Positions 26,425 to 33,202 of a stretch of 64,000 nt of DNA are shown piece after piece. This DNA comes from Treponema sp. (lineage in GTDB: Bacteria; Spirochaetota; Spirochaetia; Treponematales; Breznakiellaceae). Under the pieces are notes generated by a model, which was not told where the DNA came from, ran no database searches, and saw nothing but the letters and a program-made list of their open reading frames with translations. How positions within the stretch are numbered: position 1 is the first letter of the stretch; each line of letters starts with the position of its first letter. The DNA lies in the NCBI GenBank assembly GCA_031254315.1, contig JAIRUQ010000111.1, positions 1 through 64,000 on the forward strand, in the 5' to 3' direction. The position numbers and the translations under genes were made by a program.

Positions 26425-27884
26425 GTGTCTTTACCTCCTGTTTTGTATCTGTTAGGTGTTTGTACCGCCTCGTATGTCATCGGCTGATATCCTTTTTCTT
26501 CATCCGCGTCAGCGGCGTAAACAGCCATGAGTTTCGCAATCGCGCCGTCACCGTGCCGCCGTTCACGATGTCCGCCGGAACGTTCAAGTACGCACGGGAC
26601 TCCGGCTTTCAATCCTACCGTGCGGAAATCCTCGCGGATAAAAGCGTCATCGGGAATTGTTGTGGTCGCGTCTTCCATGCGCCCTTTCAGTTTTGGGAAG
26701 TTTTCTGCATACCAAGACATCGTTATCATTATTGGATATACATACCCCGGCCATTCTTGAACTGCTTTTTCGGAGATCATCTGACCGTTACCTCTTGCGT
26801 CAAAAGCTCCGCCGCCGAAATTCGGTGCGGTGTTCATCAGATACAGAATGACTTGCAACTGCTGGTCGAACGGTACATTGCGCAATTCAATTACAAGGAA
26901 GGTAAGAAGTTTTCCGTCAGGCATCAGCTCGTCATAAAATATGCTGGTCAGATCGCCTGAACGGGCAAAGTCTTCGCCCATGTACACAGGGTTGGTATGT
27001 AACAGCAGAGTGTCACGGACTTCGTTTTTCAGCCATGTGTCGAATTCTTTGACACGCTTTTCTTTTTTCTCAAAGGTGAAGCTGTCATCGCAGGATTTAC
27101 GTAAAACTTTCACGTTTGGATCAGAAACGGCTTCCAGCAGTGTCGATGGGAAGTAGCGAGTTCCGGCACGGACGGGTATACAGAATAATTCTTCATCCGC
27201 GTCATCGCCGTAATCGTCAATTATTTTTTTGCGCCATGCTTCCTGCGCTTCAGTTGACCATTCTTTTTTCTGAACTAAACAAATACGCTTGTATAATCCT
27301 TGAGCAAGTGCTTCATCAAATGTGGTGCGGTGAAGGGAGTAGTCTTTTTTCCCTTCCTTGATTTCTTTGATAAGTTCGTTGAACGGATTGTCATCGCCGT
27401 TATGTGTTGATAGAATTCTTACACAACCGCCCCACATCAGCAGAGCCATTGCCGCCTTCAGGAGTTCGCCCAAATCTTCGACAAATGCGGCTTCATCAAT
27501 AATTACTCGTCCCTGCTTGGAACGGAGCGAACGTGCTACTGACGGTAAGCACCATATTTCATAACCTGACGCAAAATGAATACGGTACACGGTGATGTCT
27601 TTGTCCTCATCTTTGAGTACAACTTCCTCAAGTTCCGATGCGGCGGCGTTAATGTGCTTTGCCCAGAATGCGCAGTCCTTGGCAAACTGCTGGGTCATTT
27701 CTTTGGAATATGAAAGGTAATATGTGGATTGACCGCCTGCCTCTTTTGTCTTTGCGGCTTCAAGTACGGATGCCAAAGCCTCGACATAGGACGCGCCAAT
27801 GCGTCGGGACTTCTCCCAGACTTTGACTTTGGATTCGTCTTCTATCCATTTTTTTTGGTAGGGAAGGAGAACGTCTTCAGCCAT
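26412..27884 (-). CDS. Terminase large subunit, Mu gp28-like
   Basis: A 490-residue packaging motor. The ATPase half has the divergent Walker A KSRRIGASY, Walker B GRVIIDEAAFV and a coupling motif ILSTHNGDDNPFN. The nuclease half carries GEDFARSGDLTSIF with a likely metal-binding Asp. This pattern fits gp28 of Mu-like phages. It lies directly after the Lar-like gene, overlapping it by 8 bases, and before the portal gene. Confidence 0.92.
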   Translation of the reverse strand: MAEDVLLPYQKKWIEDESKVKVWEKSRRIGASYVEALASVLEAAKTKEAGGQSTYYLSYSKEMTQQFAKDCAFWAKHINAAASELEEVVLKDEDKDITVYRIHFASGYEIWCLPSVARSLRSKQGRVIIDEAAFVEDLGELLKAAMALLMWGGCVRILSTHNGDDNPFNELIKEIKEGKKDYSLHRTTFDEALAQGLYKRICLVQKKEWSTEAQEAWRKKIIDDYGDDADEELFCIPVRAGTRYFPSTLLEAVSDPNVKVLRKSCDDSFTFEKKEKRVKEFDTWLKNEVRDTLLLHTNPVYMGEDFARSGDLTSIFYDELMPDGKLLTFLVIELRNVPFDQQLQVILYLMNTAPNFGGGAFDARGNGQMISEKAVQEWPGYVYPIMITMSWYAENFPKLKGRMEDATTTIPDDAFIREDFRTVGLKAGVPCVLERSGGHRERRHGDGAIAKLMAVYAADADEEKGYQPMTYEAVQTPNRYKTGGKDTWED

Positions 27885-28071
27885 TTTTTACTCGCTTATT
27901 CCATGCGGCGATTGCATCTTCGTATGTTAATAAACCAAAATTGGTACGAGACTCACATTCAAAACAACAAAACGTCCATTCATAATCAACTGCGGTCAAT
28001 TCAATATCGCCGCCACAAAACGGGCACGGCTTTAACGTATTATCGGTTTCGCTTTTCATTTTCTCCTCCAT
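27877..28071 (-). CDS. Lar-like small zinc protein
   Basis: A 64-residue protein with CPFCGG near the N-terminus and a second C-x2-C pair (CCFECES), followed by an AIAAWNKRV end. This matches the Lar restriction-alleviation family, whose founding Rac-prophage member eases type I restriction. A phage role in evading host restriction is plausible. It is embedded in the late operon with overlaps on both sides. Confidence 0.75.
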   Translation of the reverse strand: MEEKMKSETDNTLKPCPFCGGDIELTAVDYEWTFCCFECESRTNFGLLTYEDAIAAWNKRVKNG

Positions 28072-28238
28072 GATTTTTTTGGTTTACATGTAAGCGCAAC
28101 TTCACCTACAGGCGAACGCCACTTAGCACACCAACTCTCGCTAAATTCATTCCTGCTGTAGAATTTGCACTCAACACAAGCAAATAATTTACTGACAAGC
28201 GGAATCACTACTTCCACAGTCTCTGCATCCATACTCAA
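28056..28238 (-). CDS. Small cysteine-rich phage protein
   Basis: A 60-residue protein with four spaced cysteines (CVEC, WCAKW, LTCK) that could hold one zinc ion, and a basic C-terminus. Its ends overlap the terminase small-subunit and Lar-like genes. It holds a place where Mu-like phages often carry small zinc proteins, but I recognise no specific family. Confidence 0.6.
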   Translation of the reverse strand: MSMDAETVEVVIPLVSKLFACVECKFYSRNEFSESWCAKWRSPVGEVALTCKPKKSWRRK

Positions 28239-28786
28239 ATCCCCAAAATCTTACGCTTGATAATATTCAGCGCGGCTTCATCCAGCCCGGCTGACTTTGC
28301 TTCTTTTTCGACGATCTCGGCGGCATCGGCGAGAGCTTCCTTCCTTATGCGCTCGGTGCGTTCGGCGTTCAGCTTTTCGGCTTGCTCAAGTTCTTTTAAG
28401 CCGCGCGAAATTTTGTAGAGCATGTCCGCCGCTCCTGTCCCCTTTATTTTGGGATCATTGCGGATTTCGTCAAACTCGCCCATGAGGTCGAATATCGCCA
28501 CACGCATTTGTTCGTTGATAACCTTGCCTAACGTCTGGCGGTTTTCGTTGCCGTATTTGTCAATGTAGGCATCGGCGATTTCTTTCGCCTGCCTGTTTTT
28601 TTCCGCGAAGTGTTTCATCTTCAACGCATAACGATTCATAGATGATTTTGAAATGATCGGCTCCCCGGCTTCGGCGTTAATCGCGTCTACGATTGCCGCT
28701 TGCGTAACGGCTGGGTCGTTGAGCATTTCTATCAGCTTGCTTCGCAGTGTTTTGGGAAGTTTATCGACAGCGCTTTTTTGCCCCAT
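28235..28786 (-). CDS. Terminase small subunit, Mu gp27-like (DUF3486)
   Basis: A 183-residue protein of the DUF3486 family (KLPKTLRSKLIEMLNDP, then ISKSSMNRYALKMKHFAEKN). It should recognise phage DNA for packaging. I start at 28786 because AGGAGG lies 6 nt upstream. A longer frame to 28891 runs back through the upstream gene and is unlikely. It overlaps the cysteine-rich gene by 4 bases. Confidence 0.88.
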   Translation of the reverse strand: MGQKSAVDKLPKTLRSKLIEMLNDPAVTQAAIVDAINAEAGEPIISKSSMNRYALKMKHFAEKNRQAKEIADAYIDKYGNENRQTLGKVINEQMRVAIFDLMGEFDEIRNDPKIKGTGAADMLYKISRGLKELEQAEKLNAERTERIRKEALADAAEIVEKEAKSAGLDEAALNIIKRKILGI

Positions 28787-28787
28787 C

Positions 28788-29078
28788 TTACGCCTCCTGC
28801 GGCGGCTCGATGCCCTCGGCGCGAGTGTTGCCGAGCGCGACATCAATTCCGGGACGGGTAATCTGTACGCTGATAATGCCGGAATCGCCAAGGCGACTAG
28901 CCTTCACATAGCCCAAGTTTTCAAGCCAGTTTATTTGTTCGTTGACCTCGGCGATTGAGCAAATGTGGCATTGTGATTTCAACAGCCGCTGTATCATCTC
29001 GTTAGACAACTTGCGTCCCGATTTTTCAATGCCTTGCAAGATGATGCTACGGCGCAATGGCAAAAAAATGTTTTCCAT
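28788..29078 (-). CDS. Mu gp26-like protein with winged-helix character
   Basis: A 96-residue protein matching the gp26-like phage family that lies between gp25 and gp27 homologues in Mu-like phages. It has an RRSIILQGIE start, a NEQINWLENLGYV helix and a QITRPGIDVALG end typical of the family. The fold looks like a small winged helix. Role in packaging unknown. Start and stop are tight against both neighbours. Confidence 0.75.
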   Translation of the reverse strand: MENIFLPLRRSIILQGIEKSGRKLSNEMIQRLLKSQCHICSIAEVNEQINWLENLGYVKASRLGDSGIISVQITRPGIDVALGNTRAEGIEPPQEA

Positions 29079-29416
29079 TACTTACTCCCCGTATTGTTGA
29101 TAAACCAATTCTGAATCGCCTGAAGGATCGGCTTAATGCCGCGTAATTCTCCTTCGATCACACTTAGACGATTTTCAAAGCCTTGAAGAACGCTCCGTTC
29201 AAGAAATTCGATACGTTTGTCTAAACGATCTAAGGCAGAACTCCGCGCTTGGTTTTCGTTTTGCACCATTGTTTCTATCGATTTTTTAAGCAAATCGAAT
29301 TTCTCATCCTGTTTCTTTTTCCAGTATTGAAACACCGCGAATGAAAAACCTAAGACCGATAAAAACGTACCAATTACCGTCAAAACAAATTTTGCTATTT
29401 CCACAAACCCCTCCAA
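29078..29416 (-). CDS. Mu gp25-like protein (DUF2730-like)
   Basis: A 112-residue protein with one N-terminal membrane segment (IAKFVLTVIGTFLSVLGFSF) and a long amphipathic helix (DRLDKRIEFLERSVLQGF). This plan and its place directly before gp26 and gp27 homologues fit DUF2730 proteins of Mu-like phages. Function unknown. Confidence 0.72.
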   Translation of the reverse strand: MEGFVEIAKFVLTVIGTFLSVLGFSFAVFQYWKKKQDEKFDLLKKSIETMVQNENQARSSALDRLDKRIEFLERSVLQGFENRLSVIEGELRGIKPILQAIQNWFINNTGSK

Positions 29417-29435
29417 TTAAGCAAATATAAAACAA

Positions 29436-29461
29436 GCCGCTATCATTTTTCTGATAACGGC
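29436..29461 (-). terminator. Hairpin between lysis and packaging genes
   Basis: On the minus strand GCCGTTATCA pairs with TGATAGCGGC (one mismatch) around a 6-nt loop, then TTGTTTTAT follows. It looks like a weak rho-independent terminator or attenuator between the spanin-like genes and the gp25 homologue. Confidence 0.45.
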
Positions 29462-29474
29462 GGTTATTGCTTTT

Positions 29475-29912
29475 TTATAAAAGCAGAATTACAAGAACGA
29501 TTATCAACACTCCTGCTCCGCCGGAAGATATCCCCAGCCATATTTTCAAACTCCTGTTTTCACTCTGGAGCCTTGAGTTCTCTTGCTCCAGCGTCAAGCA
29601 GTATGCGTTCAGCTCCTGTGAGTAAGTCCGTATTCTCGACAGCGATGAATTCAATTCCGTCAAGTCCTGTCCCGATTGTTCCAGAGAGTTCAATGCTTGC
29701 AGTAATTCCGCTTCTTGCGCCGTCAATGTTTCCTTCAAGTCTGTTATGAGCTTCGTCTGCCTTTCGGAGTTCGCTCTGGATGTTTTGATAATGTTCAGCA
29801 GTTCCTGAAACTCGGATTCTGTCAAATAGACCCCTTGAGAAAAAACCTGCGGTAAAACAAACCACAGCAATAACAAGGCAAATAATAATATTTTTGATGA
29901 AGGATTCCACAT
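29475..29912 (-). CDS. Spanin-like or phage envelope protein, frame A
   Basis: A protein of about 145 residues from the ATG at 29912: hydrophobic N-terminal signal or anchor (ILLFALLLLWFVLPQVFSQ), a long coiled-coil middle rich in Leu and Glu, and a C-terminal membrane segment (GAGVLIIVLVILLL). A longer frame continues upstream into the lysozyme gene, but the AGGAG site favours 29912. It overlaps frame B along most of its length. It follows the lysozyme, the usual place of spanins, which fuse the inner and outer membranes at lysis. Confidence 0.6.
   Translation of the reverse strand: MWNPSSKILLFALLLLWFVLPQVFSQGVYLTESEFQELLNIIKTSRANSERQTKLITDLKETLTAQEAELLQALNSLEQSGQDLTELNSSLSRIRTYSQELNAYCLTLEQENSRLQSENRSLKIWLGISSGGAGVLIIVLVILLL
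29560..29910 (-). CDS. Spanin-like protein, frame B, nested in frame A
   Basis: A 116-residue protein from a GTG at 29910, two bases after the ATG of frame A, so both starts can use one AGGAG site. It has one N-terminal membrane segment (IIICLVIAVVCFTAGFF) followed by helical, polar sequence (YQNIQSELRKADEAHNRLEG), like an inner-membrane spanin. Both frames give sensible membrane proteins, which is why I keep both. Whether one or both are made is not shown. Confidence 0.55.
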   Translation of the reverse strand: MESFIKNIIICLVIAVVCFTAGFFSRGLFDRIRVSGTAEHYQNIQSELRKADEAHNRLEGNIDGARSGITASIELSGTIGTGLDGIEFIAVENTDLLTGAERILLDAGARELKAPE

Positions 29913-29920
29913 TCGCGCTC

Positions 29921-30529
29921 CTAGACTTCGCTTAAAATAGCCGCTTCCGCTCTGCGCCTTGCGCTGTAAACCTGATGTGATTTGCTCCACAGCTCGTTGT
30001 TCCTAAGATAGTCGGCGGCTTCCTGATACGCTCCCAGCTTCATGCTCTCCCATGCTTTTTCAAGCGCTGGGGAGTCCTGCCGTCTTGGAGTACCAAATTG
30101 ATAATGAAGGCTTACGGCAACCGCCTGAACTTGGATAGGAGCGTTTTCAAATTGTTCCCGTCCAAAAAGAGCCGCCGCCTGATCGATGTAACGGTTATGT
30201 ACCGCCCTGTCGATTTCTTCGACTTGCGCCTCTGTTAGCTGTAAAGGAGCGCTTTGCAGTTTTTTAAGCGCGTCCTGTTTTTTAAGCCCGATGTAAGGGG
30301 CAAGAACGGCAAGGGTGTCAGCAGATATACCCATTGACTCAAGCCCTGTCATTGTCTGCTGACCGAGGTCAACTCCTGTCGCAACAGTTACGCCCGAAGC
30401 GCCTAAAGGTTCGCCTCGGTCGGGACCGCTTCCGTAGTACGTTCCCTGCTGGCAGGGGATATAACCCCTCGCTATTGCCTTACCTTCAAATCTGGCAAGG
30501 ACTGATTCGATATAATTGCGGTTGATCAT
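29921..30529 (-). CDS. Endolysin, pesticin/T4-lysozyme-like
   Basis: A 202-residue muramidase. FEGKAIARGYIP near residue 13 supplies the likely catalytic Glu, and SGVTVATGVDLGQQT near residue 45 supplies the catalytic Asp/Thr region seen in pesticin-type lysozymes. No signal peptide is present, so it should need the neighbouring holin to reach peptidoglycan. It follows the holin gene by 8 bases in the left late operon. Confidence 0.85.
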   Translation of the reverse strand: MINRNYIESVLARFEGKAIARGYIPCQQGTYYGSGPDRGEPLGASGVTVATGVDLGQQTMTGLESMGISADTLAVLAPYIGLKKQDALKKLQSAPLQLTEAQVEEIDRAVHNRYIDQAAALFGREQFENAPIQVQAVAVSLHYQFGTPRRQDSPALEKAWESMKLGAYQEAADYLRNNELWSKSHQVYSARRRAEAAILSEV

Positions 30530-30537
30530 AAAGCCTC

Positions 30538-30882
30538 CTATTTTTTCCCGCCGTCAGATGTTGCGTTACCGACTGCCGCCCCGGAAATATTCGTGTTGGC
30601 GTTTGCGTTGATGGTTGTCTGCAATTTTATTTCCGCCTTCTTAACCGATTCGGCAAGGGCATCAATCAGTACGTTGCCTCCGACAAATAACACTGCTGTC
30701 CCTCCCCATATTCCAAGAAGAATAGACATCCATGTATACACAGGCGGAGTCTCGTTTTTTAATATCTCCCACAGCACGAAACATACAATAGCCGTGGTAA
30801 TGAGCCATACCCAGAATGCGCGGGATGTAAGTTTGATTAGAAAAATTGAGAATGAAAACCCTGGTTTTTCATTGTCAGCCAT
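30538..30882 (-). CDS. Probable holin
   Basis: A protein of about 114 residues with two membrane segments (AFWVWLITTAIVCFVLWEIL and WMSILLGIWGGTAVLFVGG) and a short polar tail. Size, topology and place right before the lysozyme gene support a holin. I start at 30882, where GGAGG is 7 nt upstream, rather than at 30918. Confidence 0.75.
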   Translation of the reverse strand: MADNEKPGFSFSIFLIKLTSRAFWVWLITTAIVCFVLWEILKNETPPVYTWMSILLGIWGGTAVLFVGGNVLIDALAESVKKAEIKLQTTINANANTNISGAAVGNATSDGGKK

Positions 30883-30897
30883 ATTTATACCTCCATA

Positions 30898-30921
30898 GGT
30901 ATGTTTATTTATAAACATACC
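30898..30921. promoter_or_regulatory. Palindrome upstream of the left late operon
   Basis: GGTATGTTTAT and ATAAACATACC flank a TT centre, 16 bases before the holin start. It may be an operator, or a hairpin in the leader of the late transcript. Confidence 0.5.
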
Positions 30922-31029
30922 CGTATGAGAGGCTCAATTTACATTAATTCTAATTATTGTATTTTAAGGTCTTTGGTGTTGTAGGCTGGCTGTAGCTTCA
31001 TAATTTCTCCTTTTTGGTTGAGGTCTGTG

Positions 31030-31059
31030 GCGGCTGGACTCGTAGCCGCTCGTTTTTTT
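31030..31059 (+). terminator. Rho-independent terminator facing the accessory genes
   Basis: GCGGCT, an 8-nt loop, AGCCGC, then TCGTTTTTTT on the plus strand. No plus-strand gene precedes it inside the prophage, so it either attenuates transcription of the DUF4406 gene at 31146 or blocks read-through into it. A strong AAGGAGGG site and a nine-codon frame follow at about 31062-31105, possibly a leader peptide. Confidence 0.6.
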
Positions 31060-31145
31060 GAATAAGGAGGGTTTTATGCGGTTCCTCGACCCGTGCGGTA
31101 GCTAAGGGAAATGAACCTGTACTTTTAAATTAGTAAAGAGGTGTT

Positions 31146-31445
31146 ATGCGTTTATATATTTCCGGGAAAATTACCGGTAATGAGAATTACAAAGAGGACT
31201 TCGCCGCCGCCAAAAATAAGCTGGAAAATGCGGGGTATGATGTTTGCTCTCCCACTGCTTTCGATTTCCCAGAGGATATTAGCTGGACGGATGCTATGAA
31301 ATATGACATCTGCGAAATGATCTGCTGTGACGGGGTGGCGTTGCTCCCGTCATGGAAGGAATCAAAAGGAGCTCGCGTCGAGGCAAGGCTGGCAAAGGAT
31401 TTGGAAATTATGGTCAAACCGATCTCGGATTGGCTAAAGGGATGA
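31146..31445 (+). CDS. DUF4406 protein (nucleoside deoxyribosyltransferase-like fold)
   Basis: A 99-residue protein with the DUF4406 signature: RLYISGKITGNENYKEDFAA at the start, SPTAFDFPE in the middle and the helix-forming segment MKYDICEMICCDGVALLPSW, then SKGARVEARLAKDLEI. The fold is related to nucleoside 2-deoxyribosyltransferases and the SLOG nucleotide-binding group. It faces away from the minus-strand operons and lies 49 bases before a membrane protein gene, so the two may form one unit. Confidence 0.82.
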   Translation: MRLYISGKITGNENYKEDFAAAKNKLENAGYDVCSPTAFDFPEDISWTDAMKYDICEMICCDGVALLPSWKESKGARVEARLAKDLEIMVKPISDWLKG

Positions 31446-31494
31446 GTATTCTTAGGGAAATTATTGCTATATACTAGAATTAAGAGAGGTTGAC

Positions 31495-32025
31495 ATGCAG
31501 GCACAGAAAGACATTGATTTTTCCAAAATTAAATGGTCAAAAATAACCAGAGAAAAAGCTGAATTTATCTACAATGAAGCAATAGCCCGTCTTGATTCAA
31601 TTCATAGAAATAATGACATCATTACAAATAAAGCGATTGGTATGCTTTCATTCTCTTTGCCAATTTTAGCCGCATTAACCGGTTATTTTATTTTGCAAAT
31701 AAAAGAACTCTCAACGCCTCTTCTTGCCATGTCTATATGCGCCGGGGTTTTCCTGTTTGCTATTCTTGTTCTGCTTTTATTAATTTTATTACCAAGAGGG
31801 ATCAACTCTGCGCAAGGAGAACCTTCGGCATATTTTACCGATAATTATTATTTAAGTAGTATGTTGAATATTCTTAAAGGAAATATTCAAACTCTACACC
31901 AGTATATCAAGGAAGATGGCACAATTCAAAGAGAGCGCGCTAATCTTTTTAATGCGGCGGTTGTATTGTTTGCAATCTTCCCAATTATTTCAGCAGGGGT
32001 TTGGGCTGTGCTTTCTTTGTATTAA
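31495..32025 (+). CDS. Three-TM membrane protein, effector-like
   Basis: A 176-residue protein with a charged N-terminal helix (REKAEFIYNEAIARLDSIHR), two close membrane segments (about residues 48-68 and 75-100), a polar loop and a third segment at the C-terminus (LFNAAVVLFAIFPIISAGVW). The plan resembles membrane effectors of nucleotide-sensing defence systems, such as SLATT or Pycsar TM proteins, though I see no diagnostic motif. It follows the DUF4406 gene, with a purine-rich ribosome site (AGAGAGG). Composition is AT-rich. Confidence 0.65.
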   Translation: MQAQKDIDFSKIKWSKITREKAEFIYNEAIARLDSIHRNNDIITNKAIGMLSFSLPILAALTGYFILQIKELSTPLLAMSICAGVFLFAILVLLLLILLPRGINSAQGEPSAYFTDNYYLSSMLNILKGNIQTLHQYIKEDGTIQRERANLFNAAVVLFAIFPIISAGVWAVLSLY

Positions 32026-32037
32026 GTATGATCTCTT

Positions 32038-32214
32038 TTATTGTGTTGGTCTGTGGTTACGATACTTTCCCTGAGGTGGACGTGGAAGTGGAATACCATC
32101 AGCCTTTTTTCTTACTGTTTTCTTAGCCGCTGATTTTGATTTATAACCTACTTTTTTAACCGCTGATTTCTTACATGCTTTTTTAACCGCTGATTTTATC
32201 GACGCTGTTTTCAT
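32038..32214 (-). CDS. Histone H1-like lysine-rich peptide
   Basis: A 58-residue protein with an AAGGAG ribosome site 5 nt before the ATG. It repeats SAVKKA, SAVKKV and SAAKKT units, as in the tails of histone H1 and bacterial H1-like proteins, and ends in a proline-rich PRPPQGKYRN segment. It should bind DNA or RNA by charge. It is short, so it is easily missed. Its 3' end lies 12 bases from the end of the convergent membrane protein gene. Confidence 0.65.
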   Translation of the reverse strand: MKTASIKSAVKKACKKSAVKKVGYKSKSAAKKTVRKKADGIPLPRPPQGKYRNHRPTQ

Positions 32215-32216
32215 AA

Positions 32217-32342
32217 TTACTCCTTTTCGTTTCTAATTTTAGGTCTGCTGTTTTCAGAGTTAAGGTCTTTTCCCTGAGTTGGGCGCGGCGGCGGTGTTTC
32301 CTTCTCTGATTGCTGTTTCGATGTGTCTTTTTCATCACTCAT
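32217..32342 (-). CDS. Very small charged protein
   Basis: A 41-residue frame with AGGAGG upstream of the ATG at 32342. It is hydrophilic, with PPPRPTQGKDLNSENSRP in the middle. The P-R-P-x-Q-G-K motif recurs in the histone-like peptide just downstream. The two ends are 2 bases apart, so both may be translated from one transcript. Function unknown. Confidence 0.5.
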   Translation of the reverse strand: MSDEKDTSKQQSEKETPPPRPTQGKDLNSENSRPKIRNEKE

Positions 32343-32366
32343 GATATCCTCCTCCTTATTAATTTC

Positions 32367-32735
32367 TTATCTTCGGCGGGCTCCTATTGTTCTCGGTTTA
32401 CATGGCCTTGCATCCACTAACATTTCATCCGGGATACGTATGGCTTCCTTCTCTTTTATAATGTGTTCTTTGCATACAGGAATGATAAACAACTCTTTAG
32501 AAGGATTATCGTTCTTAACGGTTGGGCACTTCATTACATGTGCTCCACGATCCGCTATTTTTTCTCCAGATCTCTCGTGAGCAGGATGGCAACATTTTAT
32601 TTTCACATCTTGTTTATATCCAGCCAATTTTTTCCAATGGTTTAGCCATCCTTTGCAGACTTTACATTCTAGTTCCGATGTATTTTCTGCCCCTTTGACC
32701 AAAACTTTTGGAACTTTAGCTTTTAAAATCATCAT
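32367..32735 (-). CDS. HNH-like zinc protein
   Basis: A 122-residue protein with CKVCKGWLNHW, a CCHPAH segment, GAHVMKC and IIPVCKEH. This spacing fits a treble-clef zinc fold related to HNH nucleases, and the GAHV and IIP-C-H elements are typical of a small uncharacterised family. The C-terminus is very basic. DNA binding or cleavage is possible but not proven. Confidence 0.6.
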   Translation of the reverse strand: MMILKAKVPKVLVKGAENTSELECKVCKGWLNHWKKLAGYKQDVKIKCCHPAHERSGEKIADRGAHVMKCPTVKNDNPSKELFIIPVCKEHIIKEKEAIRIPDEMLVDARPCKPRTIGARRR

Positions 32736-32758
32736 ATCTGCCTCCTCCTTTAAAATAT

Positions 32759-33202
32759 TTATCTTAATTCTAACGTAGCATAAGCATATCTACTTTCAGA
32801 GCCTGTATCATAAAAATAAATTGCTCTAATATTATCTTCAGAGCCTTCATAATATTCACAACGGAATACATTTTCCAGATTACGGGGAAAAATAACATTG
32901 TTGAAATATATTCCATAACTTCCGGTATAATTTCCTTCAGTTAAAATTATAGTTTCTATAGAATTTGTAGAAATATTATGTAATCTAATTTCAAGTTCAT
33001 AAACAATTGCATTGTAATTATCACCATATATATCTATTCTAACGACCTTTTTACTTTCCCACCTGATGATTGCATTATTAAATTCGGTTGTTATGTTTTG
33101 ACCGTCAATTATGTAGTTTACAACATTTAATTCTCTCTCTTGTGCCCATACTGAAAAAGACATGAGAAGTATTGCAAATAATAATCCTAGCTCTTTCCTC
33201 AT
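32759..33202 (-). CDS. Secreted protein of unknown function
   Basis: A 147-residue protein with a cleavable signal peptide (LLFAILLMSFSVWAQ). The mature part is polar and beta-rich. Its start overlaps the stop of the upstream membrane protein gene by 4 bases. It lies in the set of genes transcribed with the repressor, so it may be expressed in lysogens and could modify the host surface. No family recognised. AT-rich. Confidence 0.6.
   Translation of the reverse strand: MRKELGLLFAILLMSFSVWAQERELNVVNYIIDGQNITTEFNNAIIRWESKKVVRIDIYGDNYNAIVYELEIRLHNISTNSIETIILTEGNYTGSYGIYFNNVIFPRNLENVFRCEYYEGSEDNIRAIYFYDTGSESRYAYATLELR

Noticed and set aside
28235..28891. Longer version of the terminase small subunit
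   Set aside because: The extra N-terminal part is read through the gp26-like gene in another frame. AGGAGG precedes the ATG at 28786.
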